A stretch of 8,754 nt of DNA from Syntrophaceae bacterium UBA2208 (GTDB lineage Bacteria > Desulfobacterota > BSN033 > UBA1163). This document shows positions 1 to 6,279 of this stretch, piece after piece (position 1 is the stretch's first letter; every line of letters starts with the position of its first letter). Location: contig DCUS01000184.1 in NCBI GenBank assembly GCA_002327885.1, positions 3,357 through 12,110 on the forward strand, read 5' to 3'. The position numbers and the translations under genes are program-made. The notes beneath the pieces are model-generated. The model worked only from the letters and a program-made list of their open reading frames with translations. It was not told where the DNA came from and did not search any database.

Positions 1-1121
1 CCGACCGCATAGGCAATTCTGAAATAACCCGGTTTTCCGAAACCCGTCCCCGGAACGGTCAAGATCCGTTTTGATTGAAGCTCTTTGACAAAGGAGACAT
101 CGTCATCAATGGGAGCTTTCGGGAAAAGATAGAAAGCTCCTTGAGGCCTCACCACCTGATAACCAAAAGAGGTCAAGGCATTATAAAAGAGATCCCGTTT
201 CTCTTCATATTCTTTAATGTTGATGGAATTTCTTTGAAGAGGAGCCACCAACCTCTGCATCAATGCTGGGGCGTTGACAAATCCAAGCACGCGGTTGGCA
301 AAGACAATGGCGGAGATCATTTCGTCTGCTTCCTCGCAATCGGGATGAATGGCCACATAACCGATCCTCTCTCCTGGCAAGGAAAGGTCCTTGGAGTGAG
401 AGGTCACCCGGATGGTATGCGGGTAATATTGGAAAACAATGGGAAGTTCGATCCGGTCGAAGAGAATTCGCCGGTAGGCTTCATCGGTAATGAGATAAAG
501 ATTTCTTTTCAACTCCTGGCTTTTCTTTTTTAGCAACCGCCCTAACTCTTCAAGAGATTCTTTGTTGTAAACCACACCGGTGGGGTTATTCGGAGAGTTG
601 ATCAGAATTGCTTTTGTCCTTTGATTGATTGCCTTTTCAATCTCCTTTAAATTCAAGGAAAAGTCGTCGTGTGTTTGAACCAGATGGATTTCCCCCCCGC
701 AATTTTCAATATAAGATTTAAATTCCATAAAGTAGGGAGAGGGGACGATCACCTCGTCTCCTTCATCCAGAATTGCCTTAAAAATCACATTAAGGCCGCC
801 GGCAGCTCCTACGGTCATGACCACATGTTTTTCTTCAAAAGGAAGTCCTGATTCTTCGGAAAGAAATTGGGCAATGGCTTTTCTCGTATCACTGTATCCA
901 CAGTTCGGCATATAGCGATGCATCCCTGGAATCGGACAATCCGCAAGAGCCTTGAGGGCCTGCTTCAGGGAGGCAGGAGGCTCGAGATTGGGGTTCCCGA
1001 GGGAGAAGTCAAAGACATTCTCTTCACCATAAGTTCGCTTTAATTCCTCTCCTTCTTCGAACATCCGCCTCACCCAGGAGGCGCCGTTCAACGCATTCTT
1101 TACTTTTTTAGAAATGGCCAT
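1..1121 (-). CDS. PLP-dependent aminotransferase, class I/II (3' end beyond window)
   Basis: Reading the minus strand from ATG at 1121-1119 gives 373 uninterrupted codons before the window edge. The protein begins MAISKKVKNALNGASWVRRM, and probably only the last 20-30 residues are missing. Fold-type I aminotransferase landmarks are visible: SLGNPNLEPP near residue 40 (substrate-binding loop), a glycine-rich VGAAGG segment (PLP phosphate contacts), NSPNNPTG with NPTG at 179-182, an ITDEAYR motif, and SHSKDLSLPGERIGY with K244 as the expected Schiff-base lysine. The family transfers amino groups between amino acids and 2-oxoacids in the cytoplasm. Which pair this one uses cannot be read from sequence; it resembles AspB-like anaerobe proteins often annotated as aspartate aminotransferase. 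The start is supported by AAAGGAG at 1137-1131, 9 nt upstream. A strong promoter and a structured, terminator-containing leader precede it, so expression is probably controlled by transcription attenuation. Confidence 0.93.
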   Translation of the reverse strand, partial: MAISKKVKNALNGASWVRRMFEEGEELKRTYGEENVFDFSLGNPNLEPPASLKQALKALADCPIPGMHRYMPNCGYSDTRKAIAQFLSEESGLPFEEKHVVMTVGAAGGLNVIFKAILDEGDEVIVPSPYFMEFKSYIENCGGEIHLVQTHDDFSLNLKEIEKAINQRTKAILINSPNNPTGVVYNKESLEELGRLLKKKSQELKRNLYLITDEAYRRILFDRIELPIVFQYYPHTIRVTSHSKDLSLPGERIGYVAIHPDCEEADEMISAIVFANRVLGFVNAPALMQRLVAPLQRNSINIKEYEEKRDLFYNALTSFGYQVVRPQGAFYLFPKAPIDDDVSFVKELQSKRILTVPGTGFGKPGYFRIAYAV

Positions 1122-1163
1122 GTCTGGAATCTCCTTTCTTAATTTCCCGGTATTAATCCAAAA

Positions 1164-1279
1164 ATAAAAAAAACCATAAGGTCGCCCCTATGGCTTTAAA
1201 AAATGAAAAAGCCATGGGGCCTGATCGGTCACCCACGGCTCCCCATCCCAGCAATCGGGATAGGATTTATGGGTGCCCC
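1164..1279 (-). promoter_or_regulatory. Candidate riboswitch-like attenuator leader of the aminotransferase gene
   Basis: The minus-strand leader shows three mutually exclusive pairings. (1) Aptamer-like domain, 1279-1216: GGGGC at 1279-1275 pairs with GCCCC at 1220-1216. Inside it, CACCCA (1275-1270) can pair with TGGGTG (1235-1230), the two helices sharing base 1275. An 8-bp hairpin, 1264-1257 with 1249-1242, has a 7-nt loop GATTGCT. (2) Antiterminator: GCCCCATGGCTTT (1220-1208) pairs with AAAGCCATAGGGGC (1197-1184), one base bulged. (3) Terminator: 1193-1174 followed by U8. The antiterminator's left arm is the closing strand of the aptamer, and its right arm contains the terminator's left arm. 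Folding of the aptamer should therefore release the terminator, giving an OFF switch. The ligand is unknown, and I recognise no conserved core of SAM, TPP, lysine, glycine, cobalamin, fluoride, ZTP, THF or c-di-GMP riboswitches or of T-boxes. A protein-dependent attenuator is also possible. Confidence 0.6.
1166..1193 (-). terminator. Intrinsic terminator inside the aminotransferase leader
   Basis: On the minus strand, CCATAGG (1193-1187) pairs with CCTTATGG (1181-1174) as a 7-bp stem with one bulged U and a 5-nt loop. An uninterrupted U8 tract follows (1173-1166), then A and further U residues. It sits about 45 nt before the start codon, so it would stop transcription ahead of the gene. The left arm is shared with the antiterminator at 1197-1184, which points to conditional use. 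Confidence 0.65.
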
Positions 1280-1337
1280 TTTTTAAAATAGTAAAAAAAG
1301 CAAGAGAAAAACATTAATATTTCCTTTCTAATCTGTC

Positions 1338-1368
1338 ATTATAGAACATAAAAAACCTAATCTGTCAA
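1338..1368 (-). promoter_or_regulatory. Sigma70-type promoter for the aminotransferase gene
   Basis: Read on the minus strand, both hexamers match consensus exactly: TTGACA at 1368-1363 and TATAAT at 1343-1338. The 19-bp spacer is longer than the usual 17. Transcription would start near 1331, giving a leader of about 210 nt that contains the attenuator. An 11-bp direct repeat covers parts of both boxes and may be an operator. Confidence 0.65.
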
Positions 1369-1375
1369 GAGGAAT

Positions 1376-1404
1376 TTGACTTTTAATAAAAATCCCTTTA
1401 ATAT
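1376..1404 (+). promoter_or_regulatory. Sigma70-type promoter for the EF-G-like gene
   Basis: TTGACT at 1376-1381 and TAATAT at 1399-1404 are separated by an optimal 17-bp spacer. The expected start point is near 1411, giving a short leader of about 33 nt before the ATG at 1444. The -35 box lies 7 bp from the -35 of the divergent promoter. Confidence 0.7.
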
Positions 1405-1443
1405 TGCCGGGATAGATCTTTGTTTGAATATTGAGCAAAAGAG

Positions 1444-3483
1444 ATGGTTGGAGAGAAACGGCTCGCCCGGACCAGAAATATTGGGTTTATGGCTCACATT
1501 GATGCAGGAAAGACAACTGTTACCGAGCGGGTGCTTTTCTATACAAAGAAGACCTATCGCTTGGGAGAAGTGGATGATGGCACGGCCACTATGGATTGGA
1601 TGCAACAGGAGCAGGAGAGAGGCATAACCATTACCTCTGCCGTGACAGCGGTTGAATGGAAAGGGAGCATCTTTCACATCATTGATACCCCCGGCCACGT
1701 GGATTTCACCATGGAGGTGGAACGCTCGCTCCGGGTTTTAGATGGGACCATTGCCATTTTCAGCGCGGTGGAAGGGGTGGAACCCCAGTCCGAAACCGTA
1801 TGGCATCAGGCGGATAAATATCGGGTTCCGAAATTGGCCTTCGTCAATAAGATGGATCGGATCGGGTCGGATTTCTTTGGAACGGTGAAGATGATGGTGG
1901 AACGGCTGGGGACCCATCCCCTGATCACACAGATTCCCATCGGCGTTGAGGACCGGTTTGTCGGAGTAATTGATCTCATCCGGTCCAAAGGAATTGTCTG
2001 GGATGAACAAAGCCTGGGGGTTGATTTCAAAGAGATCTCTATTCCAAAAGAGATGGAACAGGAGGCTTCTCTTTATCGTTCAAAGCTGGTTGAATCGATT
2101 GCCGAGTTGGACGAATATCTGACGGAAAAATATCTTAATGGAGAGGAGATTTCAGAATCTGAAATAAAAACGGCTCTGAGAAAGGCCACCCTCTCGATGA
2201 AAGCGGTGCCTGTTCTCTGCGGCGCTGCATTAAGGAACCAGGGAATTCAGCCCCTCATCGATGCCATTGTTGACTATCTCCCTTCTCCACTTGATATCCC
2301 GGCAGTGGAAGGGACCCATCCTGTGACCGGGGAGCGGGAAGTCAGGATGGCTAAGGATGAAGAATCATTCACCGCCTTGGCCTTCAAAGTGATGATGGAT
2401 GAAGGGAGGAAATTAGTCTATCTCAGGATTTACTCCGGGGTGCTCAAAGTGGGGACAGAGGTTTACAACCCGCGTTTGAAGAGGGGAGAGAAGATCTCGA
2501 GAATCTTTCAGATGCATGCCCACCAACGAACTCGGGTGGAAGAGGCGAAAACAGGAGAGATTGTGGCGGTCATGGGATTAAAAGAGACGACCACAGGAGA
2601 TAGTCTCTGCGATCGAAGTCATCCCATGTTTCTTGAGCCCATCGATTTTTATAAGCCGGTGATGTCGGTGGCCGTAGAGCCGAGGACAAACCGGGATCAG
2701 GAAAAACTTACTGAATCTCTTGAGAAATTGAGTGAGGAAGACCCCACCTTTCATGTTCATTTGGATGAAGATACGGGTCAGACCATTATCTCCGGGATGG
2801 GCGAATTGCATCTCGATGTATTGGTGAATCGCCTCCAGACGGAATATCATCTAAAAGTGAATGTGGGGAGACCTCAGGTGGTCTATCGAGAGACGATCGA
2901 AAAGGAGGTAGAGGCCTCGGCCAAGTTCATGAAAGAGATGGAAGAGGTCAAACACTTCGCAGAAGTTTTTTTGCGTATTTCGCCCAATGGACGGGGAAAG
3001 GGGACCGAGTTTCGTTCTGAACTCGCGGAGGGAACACTCCCTGCCGAAGGACTTCTCTCTATCGAGGAGGGGATTAAAGAATCTTCGACGGTAGGAGTGG
3101 TTTTGGGCTATCCCATGACGGATCTCCGGGTCACTTTGCTAAAGGCCAATATTGATAAAGATCATCCATCCATGCTTGCCCTCAAGATAGCTTCCTCTAA
3201 TGCGTTGCGGGAAGGTTGCCGCAAGGCCCAACCTGTTCTGATGGAACCGATGATGGAGGTTAACATCATCGTTCCGGAAGAGTTCATGGGCGAAGTGGTC
3301 GGGGATTTAAAAGCAAGGAAGAGTTCTGTGGAGGCCATTACCCCGAAGGGGAGGGTCACGATGATCAAAGCCACCTCTCCCCTGACTCGAATGTTCGGGT
3401 ACTCCACGGATTTGAGGTCCCTGACTCAGGGGCGAGGAACCTTTTCTATGCAGTTTTCCCGGTATGACAAAAAAATCAGTTAA
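1444..3483 (+). CDS. fusA: Elongation factor G paralogue (EF-G2-like GTPase)
   Basis: This 679-residue translational GTPase has the full EF-G domain order. Motifs are G1 AHIDAGKTT (17-25), switch I RGITITS (59-65), G3 DTPGHVD (81-87), G4 NKMD (135-138) and a G5-like CGAA. Domain II runs about 300-390, III about 404-478, IV about 480-600 and V from about 603. EF-G moves tRNA-mRNA through the ribosome and, in some paralogues, splits ribosomes after termination. Here the glycine-rich GGRGQ-type loop at the tip of domain IV is replaced by EMEEVKHFAEV (about 498-508). The position equivalent to E. coli H583 aligns with Asp571. This fits the EF-G2 paralogues of spirochaetes and deltaproteobacteria better than the main factor, and a canonical fusA probably exists elsewhere. 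An in-frame TGA at 1432-1434 excludes earlier starts; the Shine-Dalgarno is weak (GAG at 1433-1435). The gene stands outside the usual rpsL-rpsG-tuf setting. Confidence 0.93.
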   Translation: MVGEKRLARTRNIGFMAHIDAGKTTVTERVLFYTKKTYRLGEVDDGTATMDWMQQEQERGITITSAVTAVEWKGSIFHIIDTPGHVDFTMEVERSLRVLDGTIAIFSAVEGVEPQSETVWHQADKYRVPKLAFVNKMDRIGSDFFGTVKMMVERLGTHPLITQIPIGVEDRFVGVIDLIRSKGIVWDEQSLGVDFKEISIPKEMEQEASLYRSKLVESIAELDEYLTEKYLNGEEISESEIKTALRKATLSMKAVPVLCGAALRNQGIQPLIDAIVDYLPSPLDIPAVEGTHPVTGEREVRMAKDEESFTALAFKVMMDEGRKLVYLRIYSGVLKVGTEVYNPRLKRGEKISRIFQMHAHQRTRVEEAKTGEIVAVMGLKETTTGDSLCDRSHPMFLEPIDFYKPVMSVAVEPRTNRDQEKLTESLEKLSEEDPTFHVHLDEDTGQTIISGMGELHLDVLVNRLQTEYHLKVNVGRPQVVYRETIEKEVEASAKFMKEMEEVKHFAEVFLRISPNGRGKGTEFRSELAEGTLPAEGLLSIEEGIKESSTVGVVLGYPMTDLRVTLLKANIDKDHPSMLALKIASSNALREGCRKAQPVLMEPMMEVNIIVPEEFMGEVVGDLKARKSSVEAITPKGRVTMIKATSPLTRMFGYSTDLRSLTQGRGTFSMQFSRYDKKIS

Positions 3484-3645
3484 AAAATAGGTTTTTGGTA
3501 AGGGCGAAGGGTAGGACGCCAGTTTTCTTTATTGCTTTATAGAATTCAGGTTGGAGGTTAAATCTTTCTGCCTCAAACCTCAAGCCATTACACCAAACGG
3601 GCTTCTTTTCCTTAACCCAAAGACAATTTTCAACAAAGAATTCTT

Positions 3646-4620
3646 ATGATGGATGATTTAATTCTTCAACTCCTCAAAGAACCTTCTTCAGCCTTTCTCT
3701 CTGGCCAGGAGCTCAGCCGCCGCCTGAAGGTAAGCCGAACGGCTGTGTGGAAGAGAATCAACCATCTCAGAAATCTGGGCTATGAAATTGAAGCTTCGAC
3801 ACGGTCCGGATACCGTTTGATCCAATCCCCTGATCTTCTCACTCCTTTAGAGGTCAAACCCATTCTGGAGACGAAATGGGTAGGGAAAACGATCCACCAT
3901 TTTCACACCCTTGATTCAACGAACTCCAAAGCCTATCAGTTGGCTCTCAATGGGGCCGAGGAAGGGGAGGTGGTGATCGCTGAATGCCAAGAAAAAGGAA
4001 GGGGAAGACTGGGAAGACAATGGTTCTCTCCTCCTTTTTTAAATCTTTACCTTTCGGTAATCCTGCGGCCCAAAATCCCACCTTATGAAGCCTCCCTCAT
4101 TACCCTGATGGCAGCCGTCGCCACGGCAGAGGCTATTCAGAAGGTTTCCGGACTCCTCCCTTTGATCAAGTGGCCCAATGATATCCTCCTCCGGGATCGA
4201 AAGGTAGCTGGACTCCTCAATGAGATTCATTCGGAGATGGACCGAATTCATTTTGTCATCCTCGGGATGGGTGTTAACCTCAATATGGAGGAGAAGATGT
4301 TCTCAAAAGAGATTCGCACTGTCGCCACCTCTTTGAAGATAGAAATGGGGCAGCCGATTTCGAGAAAGGCTTTTCTGCAATCTCTTTTGTTTGAATTGGA
4401 AAGGTGGTATACGGTTTTTTTAAAAGAAGGCAGCGCCTTTATTCTGAAGTCTTGGAGAGGTTGGGCTCACATCGAGGGGAGGCGGGTCAGGGTCACTTCC
4501 TCGGGTGAGGGGATCGTTGGCACGGCGGTCGATGTGGACTCGGATGGAGCCTTGATTTTAGAGACGGCAGATGGGAAACGAAAAAGAATTGTCGCAGGGG
4601 ATATTCAATATAAAAGGTAA
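3646..4620 (+). CDS. birA: Bifunctional biotin-[acetyl-CoA-carboxylase] ligase / biotin repressor BirA
   Basis: BirA makes biotinyl-5'-AMP from biotin and ATP and transfers biotin to the lysine of carrier proteins such as the acetyl-CoA carboxylase subunit. At 324 residues it is the long bifunctional form. A winged-helix domain occupies about 1-65, with helix-turn-helix LSGQELSRRLKVSRTAVWKR and the wing TRSGYRL. The catalytic domain carries HTLDSTNS (87-94, biotin contacts), GRGRLGRQW (118-126, the adenylate-binding loop), KWPNDI (175-180) and KVAGLL with K186. An SH3-like C-terminal domain (about 275-324) contains the usual GTAVDVDSDGALILET segment. The DNA-binding domain implies that it also represses biotin genes, but no biotin genes are in the window. 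The gene starts 162 bp after the EF-G stop with a weak Shine-Dalgarno; ATG at 3646 and ATG at 3649 are equally possible. coaX follows after 144 bp. Confidence 0.95.
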   Translation: MMDDLILQLLKEPSSAFLSGQELSRRLKVSRTAVWKRINHLRNLGYEIEASTRSGYRLIQSPDLLTPLEVKPILETKWVGKTIHHFHTLDSTNSKAYQLALNGAEEGEVVIAECQEKGRGRLGRQWFSPPFLNLYLSVILRPKIPPYEASLITLMAAVATAEAIQKVSGLLPLIKWPNDILLRDRKVAGLLNEIHSEMDRIHFVILGMGVNLNMEEKMFSKEIRTVATSLKIEMGQPISRKAFLQSLLFELERWYTVFLKEGSAFILKSWRGWAHIEGRRVRVTSSGEGIVGTAVDVDSDGALILETADGKRKRIVAGDIQYKR

Positions 4621-4740
4621 ATGTCAAATGTCAAAGTTGAAATCAAATCCAAAGCTCAAATATCAAAAGGTTTTAATTTTGAGATTTGAGCTTTGCCTGC
4701 CTGCCGGCAGGCAGGAACTTTGAAATTTGGATTTCCCCCG
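4621..4740. repeat. Repeat-like nest of inverted repeats between birA and coaX
   Basis: The spacer is an AT-rich stretch of TCAAA/TTTGA-type words. CAAAGCTCAAATATCAAAA at 4650-4668 pairs with 4677-4695 over 19 bp with one mismatch and an 8-nt loop. A perfect 20-bp palindrome follows directly at 4696-4715 (half-site CCTGCCTGCC). Shorter complementary words flank it: TCAAAGTT (4631-4638) with AACTTTGA (4716-4723), and AAATCCAAA (4645-4653) with TTTGGATTT (4726-4734). No U tract follows either stem on the plus strand, so this is not a clear terminator. The composition looks like a small interspersed intergenic repeat rather than a single regulatory site, but only one copy is visible here. Confidence 0.6.
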
Positions 4741-4747
4741 AATTACC

Positions 4748-4760
4748 GGGGAGAAGGGGG
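4748..4760 (+). promoter_or_regulatory. Ribosome binding site deciding the coaX start
   Basis: A purine-rich run, GGGGAGAAGGGGG, ends 4 nt before the ATG at 4765. It selects this ATG over the upstream in-frame TTG at 4693, which lies inside the palindromic repeat. Confidence 0.75.
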
Positions 4761-4764
4761 TTAT

Positions 4765-5583
4765 ATGCTGCTCGTCATCGATGTGGGGAATACGAATACC
4801 GTCCTGGGAGTTTATGATGAAGAGGTATTGGTCGATCATTGGCGGATTGCAACAGAGAAAGGAAAGACGGCTGATGAATGGGGAATCATGTTTCGTGATC
4901 TTTTTCAATTTGATCAGCTCAATATCGGTGATTTTGAAGGATTGATCATCTCCTCGGTGGTCCCTCCGGTTTTGGATATGTTACAGGGAATGGCAGAAAA
5001 ATATTTTCGTGTCAAACCTTTGATCGTCGGGCCAGATATCGATACAGGATTGGTCATCGCCTACGAGAACCCTTTAGAGGTAGGAGCAGACCGGATCGTC
5101 AATGCCGTGGCCGCCTACAAGCGGCACAAAAGGAGTTTAATTGTCGTAGACTTCGGGACAGCAACGACTTTCGATTATGTCTCCTCCAGGGGGGAATATA
5201 TCGGTGGAGCCATCGCGCCGGGAATTGGGATTTCAGCAGAAGCATTGTTCCAGAGGACTTCCAAACTCCCCCGGATAGAAATCATAAAACCGAAACGAGT
5301 CATCGGGAAGAATACAGTTCACAGCATGCAATCGGGAATCTTTTTCGGATATGTCGGATTGGTGGACGAGATCGTCAAAAGAATGAAGAAAGAGGCGAGA
5401 ACAAACCCCAAGGTGATTGCGACAGGAGGCCTGGCCGGTCTCATTGCGAATGAATCGGAAACGATTGAGGAGGTCAATGAATTTTTAACCCTGGAAGGAC
5501 TGAGGATCATCTATGAGAGGAACCAGAAAAAAAGTAGGCAGCTTGTACCGTTGAAGCCTTGGCGTAGGCGGAAAGGCAAGTGA
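4765..5583 (+). CDS. coaX: Type III pantothenate kinase CoaX
   Basis: CoaX phosphorylates pantothenate with ATP, the first committed step of coenzyme A synthesis, in the cytoplasm. The 272-residue protein belongs to the ASKHA fold. It shows the phosphate-binding DVGNTNT (6-12), ISSVVPP, GADRIVNAVAAY (107-118) with D109 as the expected catalytic base, VDFGTATTFD (128-137), GGAIAPGI and ATGGLAGLI (219-227). The start at 4765 is chosen because DVGNTNT normally lies within the first dozen residues and a strong ribosome binding site precedes it. The family is usually about 255-260 residues. Homology seems to end near GLRIIYERN, and the last 18 or so residues (KKSRQLVPLKPWRRRKGK) are a basic extension that may derive from adjoining repeat DNA. 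birA lies 144 bp upstream, and the two are probably co-transcribed. Type III enzymes as a family resist CoA feedback. Confidence 0.95.
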   Translation: MLLVIDVGNTNTVLGVYDEEVLVDHWRIATEKGKTADEWGIMFRDLFQFDQLNIGDFEGLIISSVVPPVLDMLQGMAEKYFRVKPLIVGPDIDTGLVIAYENPLEVGADRIVNAVAAYKRHKRSLIVVDFGTATTFDYVSSRGEYIGGAIAPGIGISAEALFQRTSKLPRIEIIKPKRVIGKNTVHSMQSGIFFGYVGLVDEIVKRMKKEARTNPKVIATGGLAGLIANESETIEEVNEFLTLEGLRIIYERNQKKSRQLVPLKPWRRRKGK

Positions 5584-5584
5584 A

Positions 5585-5608
5585 CAGTAATCAGTAACCA
5601 GTAAGCAG
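5585..5608. repeat. Short tandem repeat of a 7-bp unit after coaX
   Basis: CAGTAAT, CAGTAAC and CAGTAAG follow one another directly, and a partial CAG completes the run. It begins one base after the coaX stop. Three imperfect copies are too few to assign a function. Together with the basic tail of CoaX it suggests that repeat DNA abuts or has entered the gene's 3' end. Confidence 0.55.
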
Positions 5609-5784
5609 GAGGCAGATACTAACTCTTTTTGTCCTTACCCTTCACAGATTTAGGCTAACGGAGTTCAATAAATCTTTCTTCCTCATTTTTTCCCCTCACA
5701 CGATTCAATTTGCATACTGTCCAACAATGCGGCCTCCTTTTGTCGAATGACGCGTCAATATTGTCGAAGTCCTCAACTATTTGA

Positions 5785-6000
5785 AACCACAAAGAACACC
5801 GGCTTGGGGAAAAGATCCGGCTGCAAAAGCTTTCATGTGAGGTCATTGGTCAATTGGAGGGAAAAGGCCAGAGTGCCATGGGCATGGACCAGGATGATAT
5901 CGTCGTAATTCCGTTAAGCGCCTATCAGCGGCGTATTTCCGGCAATCAGGATGTCGCTATCATTCAGGTCTCGGTCCAGCAGGGATACTTTAAAAAGACT
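5785..6000 (+). pseudogene. Remnant of a MacB-type ABC transporter permease
   Basis: The frame beginning after the TGA at 5782-5784 reads HRLGEKIRLQKLSCEVIGQL and goes on through KGQSAMGMDQDDIVVIPLSA to YQRRISGNQDV and IIQVSVQQG. This is the end of the periplasmic core domain of MacB-family permeases, the part just before the second set of membrane helices. In the family it belongs to a protein of about 400 residues (permease-only) or 650 (fused to the ATPase). Here about 70 residues survive. There is no start, no N-terminal helix and no FtsX-like membrane domain, and after VSVQQG the sequence loses all resemblance before the stop at 6154-6156. No partner ATPase or membrane-fusion gene lies nearby. 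It is best read as a decayed, internally truncated leftover. The assignment rests on recalled family motifs. Confidence 0.7.
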
Positions 6001-6265
6001 CCTGTTTGTAGTTGGTCTTCTATCTCCTGCTTAGTAGAAAAGGGATGGGGCCAGGCAATCGACCATTTTCCTTTCAGGAGGCCAAAACAAGGGGAAAAAC
6101 GCGCGTCACCCCCTCTTTTGCGTCTTTATAATGCTAACATAAAAATGACTGAATAAACGTGCCAAAAGATCGTCTAATGATTATATATAGTTTAAGTTTC
6201 GAGTTTGTAAAAAAGAATTGCTTTTAATTATCTGGGTGAGATCCGGACACGGTCTGAGACCGGTT

Positions 6266-6273
6266 GGGGAGGT
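6266..6273 (+). promoter_or_regulatory. Strong ribosome binding site for the secreted-protein gene
   Basis: GGGGAGGT lies six A residues before the ATG at 6280. It fixes the start, and the predicted protein then opens with a well-formed signal peptide. Confidence 0.8.
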
Positions 6274-6279
6274 AAAAAA

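Larger units (their letters stand above)
5584..6279. other. Long gap without an intact gene
   Basis: About 700 bp separate coaX from the secreted-protein gene. Apart from the 7-bp tandem repeat and the MacB remnant I find no convincing coding sequence. The part at 5609-5784 has only short frames with no recognisable family. The part at 6001-6160 continues the remnant's frame without family resemblance. The part at 6160-6260 is AT-rich and probably carries the promoter of the downstream gene, although no box pair with good spacing stands out. A small CGGTC-TGA-GACCG hairpin lies at 6250-6262, just before the ribosome binding site. No transposase or recombination site is visible to explain the decay. 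Confidence 0.6.

Noticed and set aside
75..851. Plus-strand frames of 152 and 60 codons
   Set aside because: They lie opposite the aminotransferase, whose minus-strand frame is open throughout and carries the family motifs; their own translations match nothing I recognise.
1216..1279. Assignment of the leader domain to a known riboswitch (ZTP, c-di-AMP, fluoride, T-box)
   Set aside because: Short words such as GGGGAG and TGGGTGA recall some of these classes, but the arrangement and conserved cores do not fit any of them.
3484..3645. Possible terminator in the EF-G to birA gap
   Set aside because: A GAGGTT/AACCTC inverted repeat exists, but the loop is long and no U tract follows; nothing else in the gap supports a terminator or promoter.
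4693..4764. Upstream TTG start adding 24 residues to CoaX
   Set aside because: The extension encodes the palindromic repeat, has no ribosome binding site and would push DVGNTNT away from its usual place near the N-terminus.
5655..5846. Minus-strand frame of 63 codons
   Set aside because: No recognisable family, and it overlaps the MacB remnant on the other strand. Left unannotated, though some of it looks protein-like.
6127..6132. TATAAT as -10 box for the secreted-protein gene
   Set aside because: No acceptable -35 hexamer lies 16-19 bp upstream (the sequence there is GC-rich CGTCAC-like) and it sits about 150 bp from the start codon.
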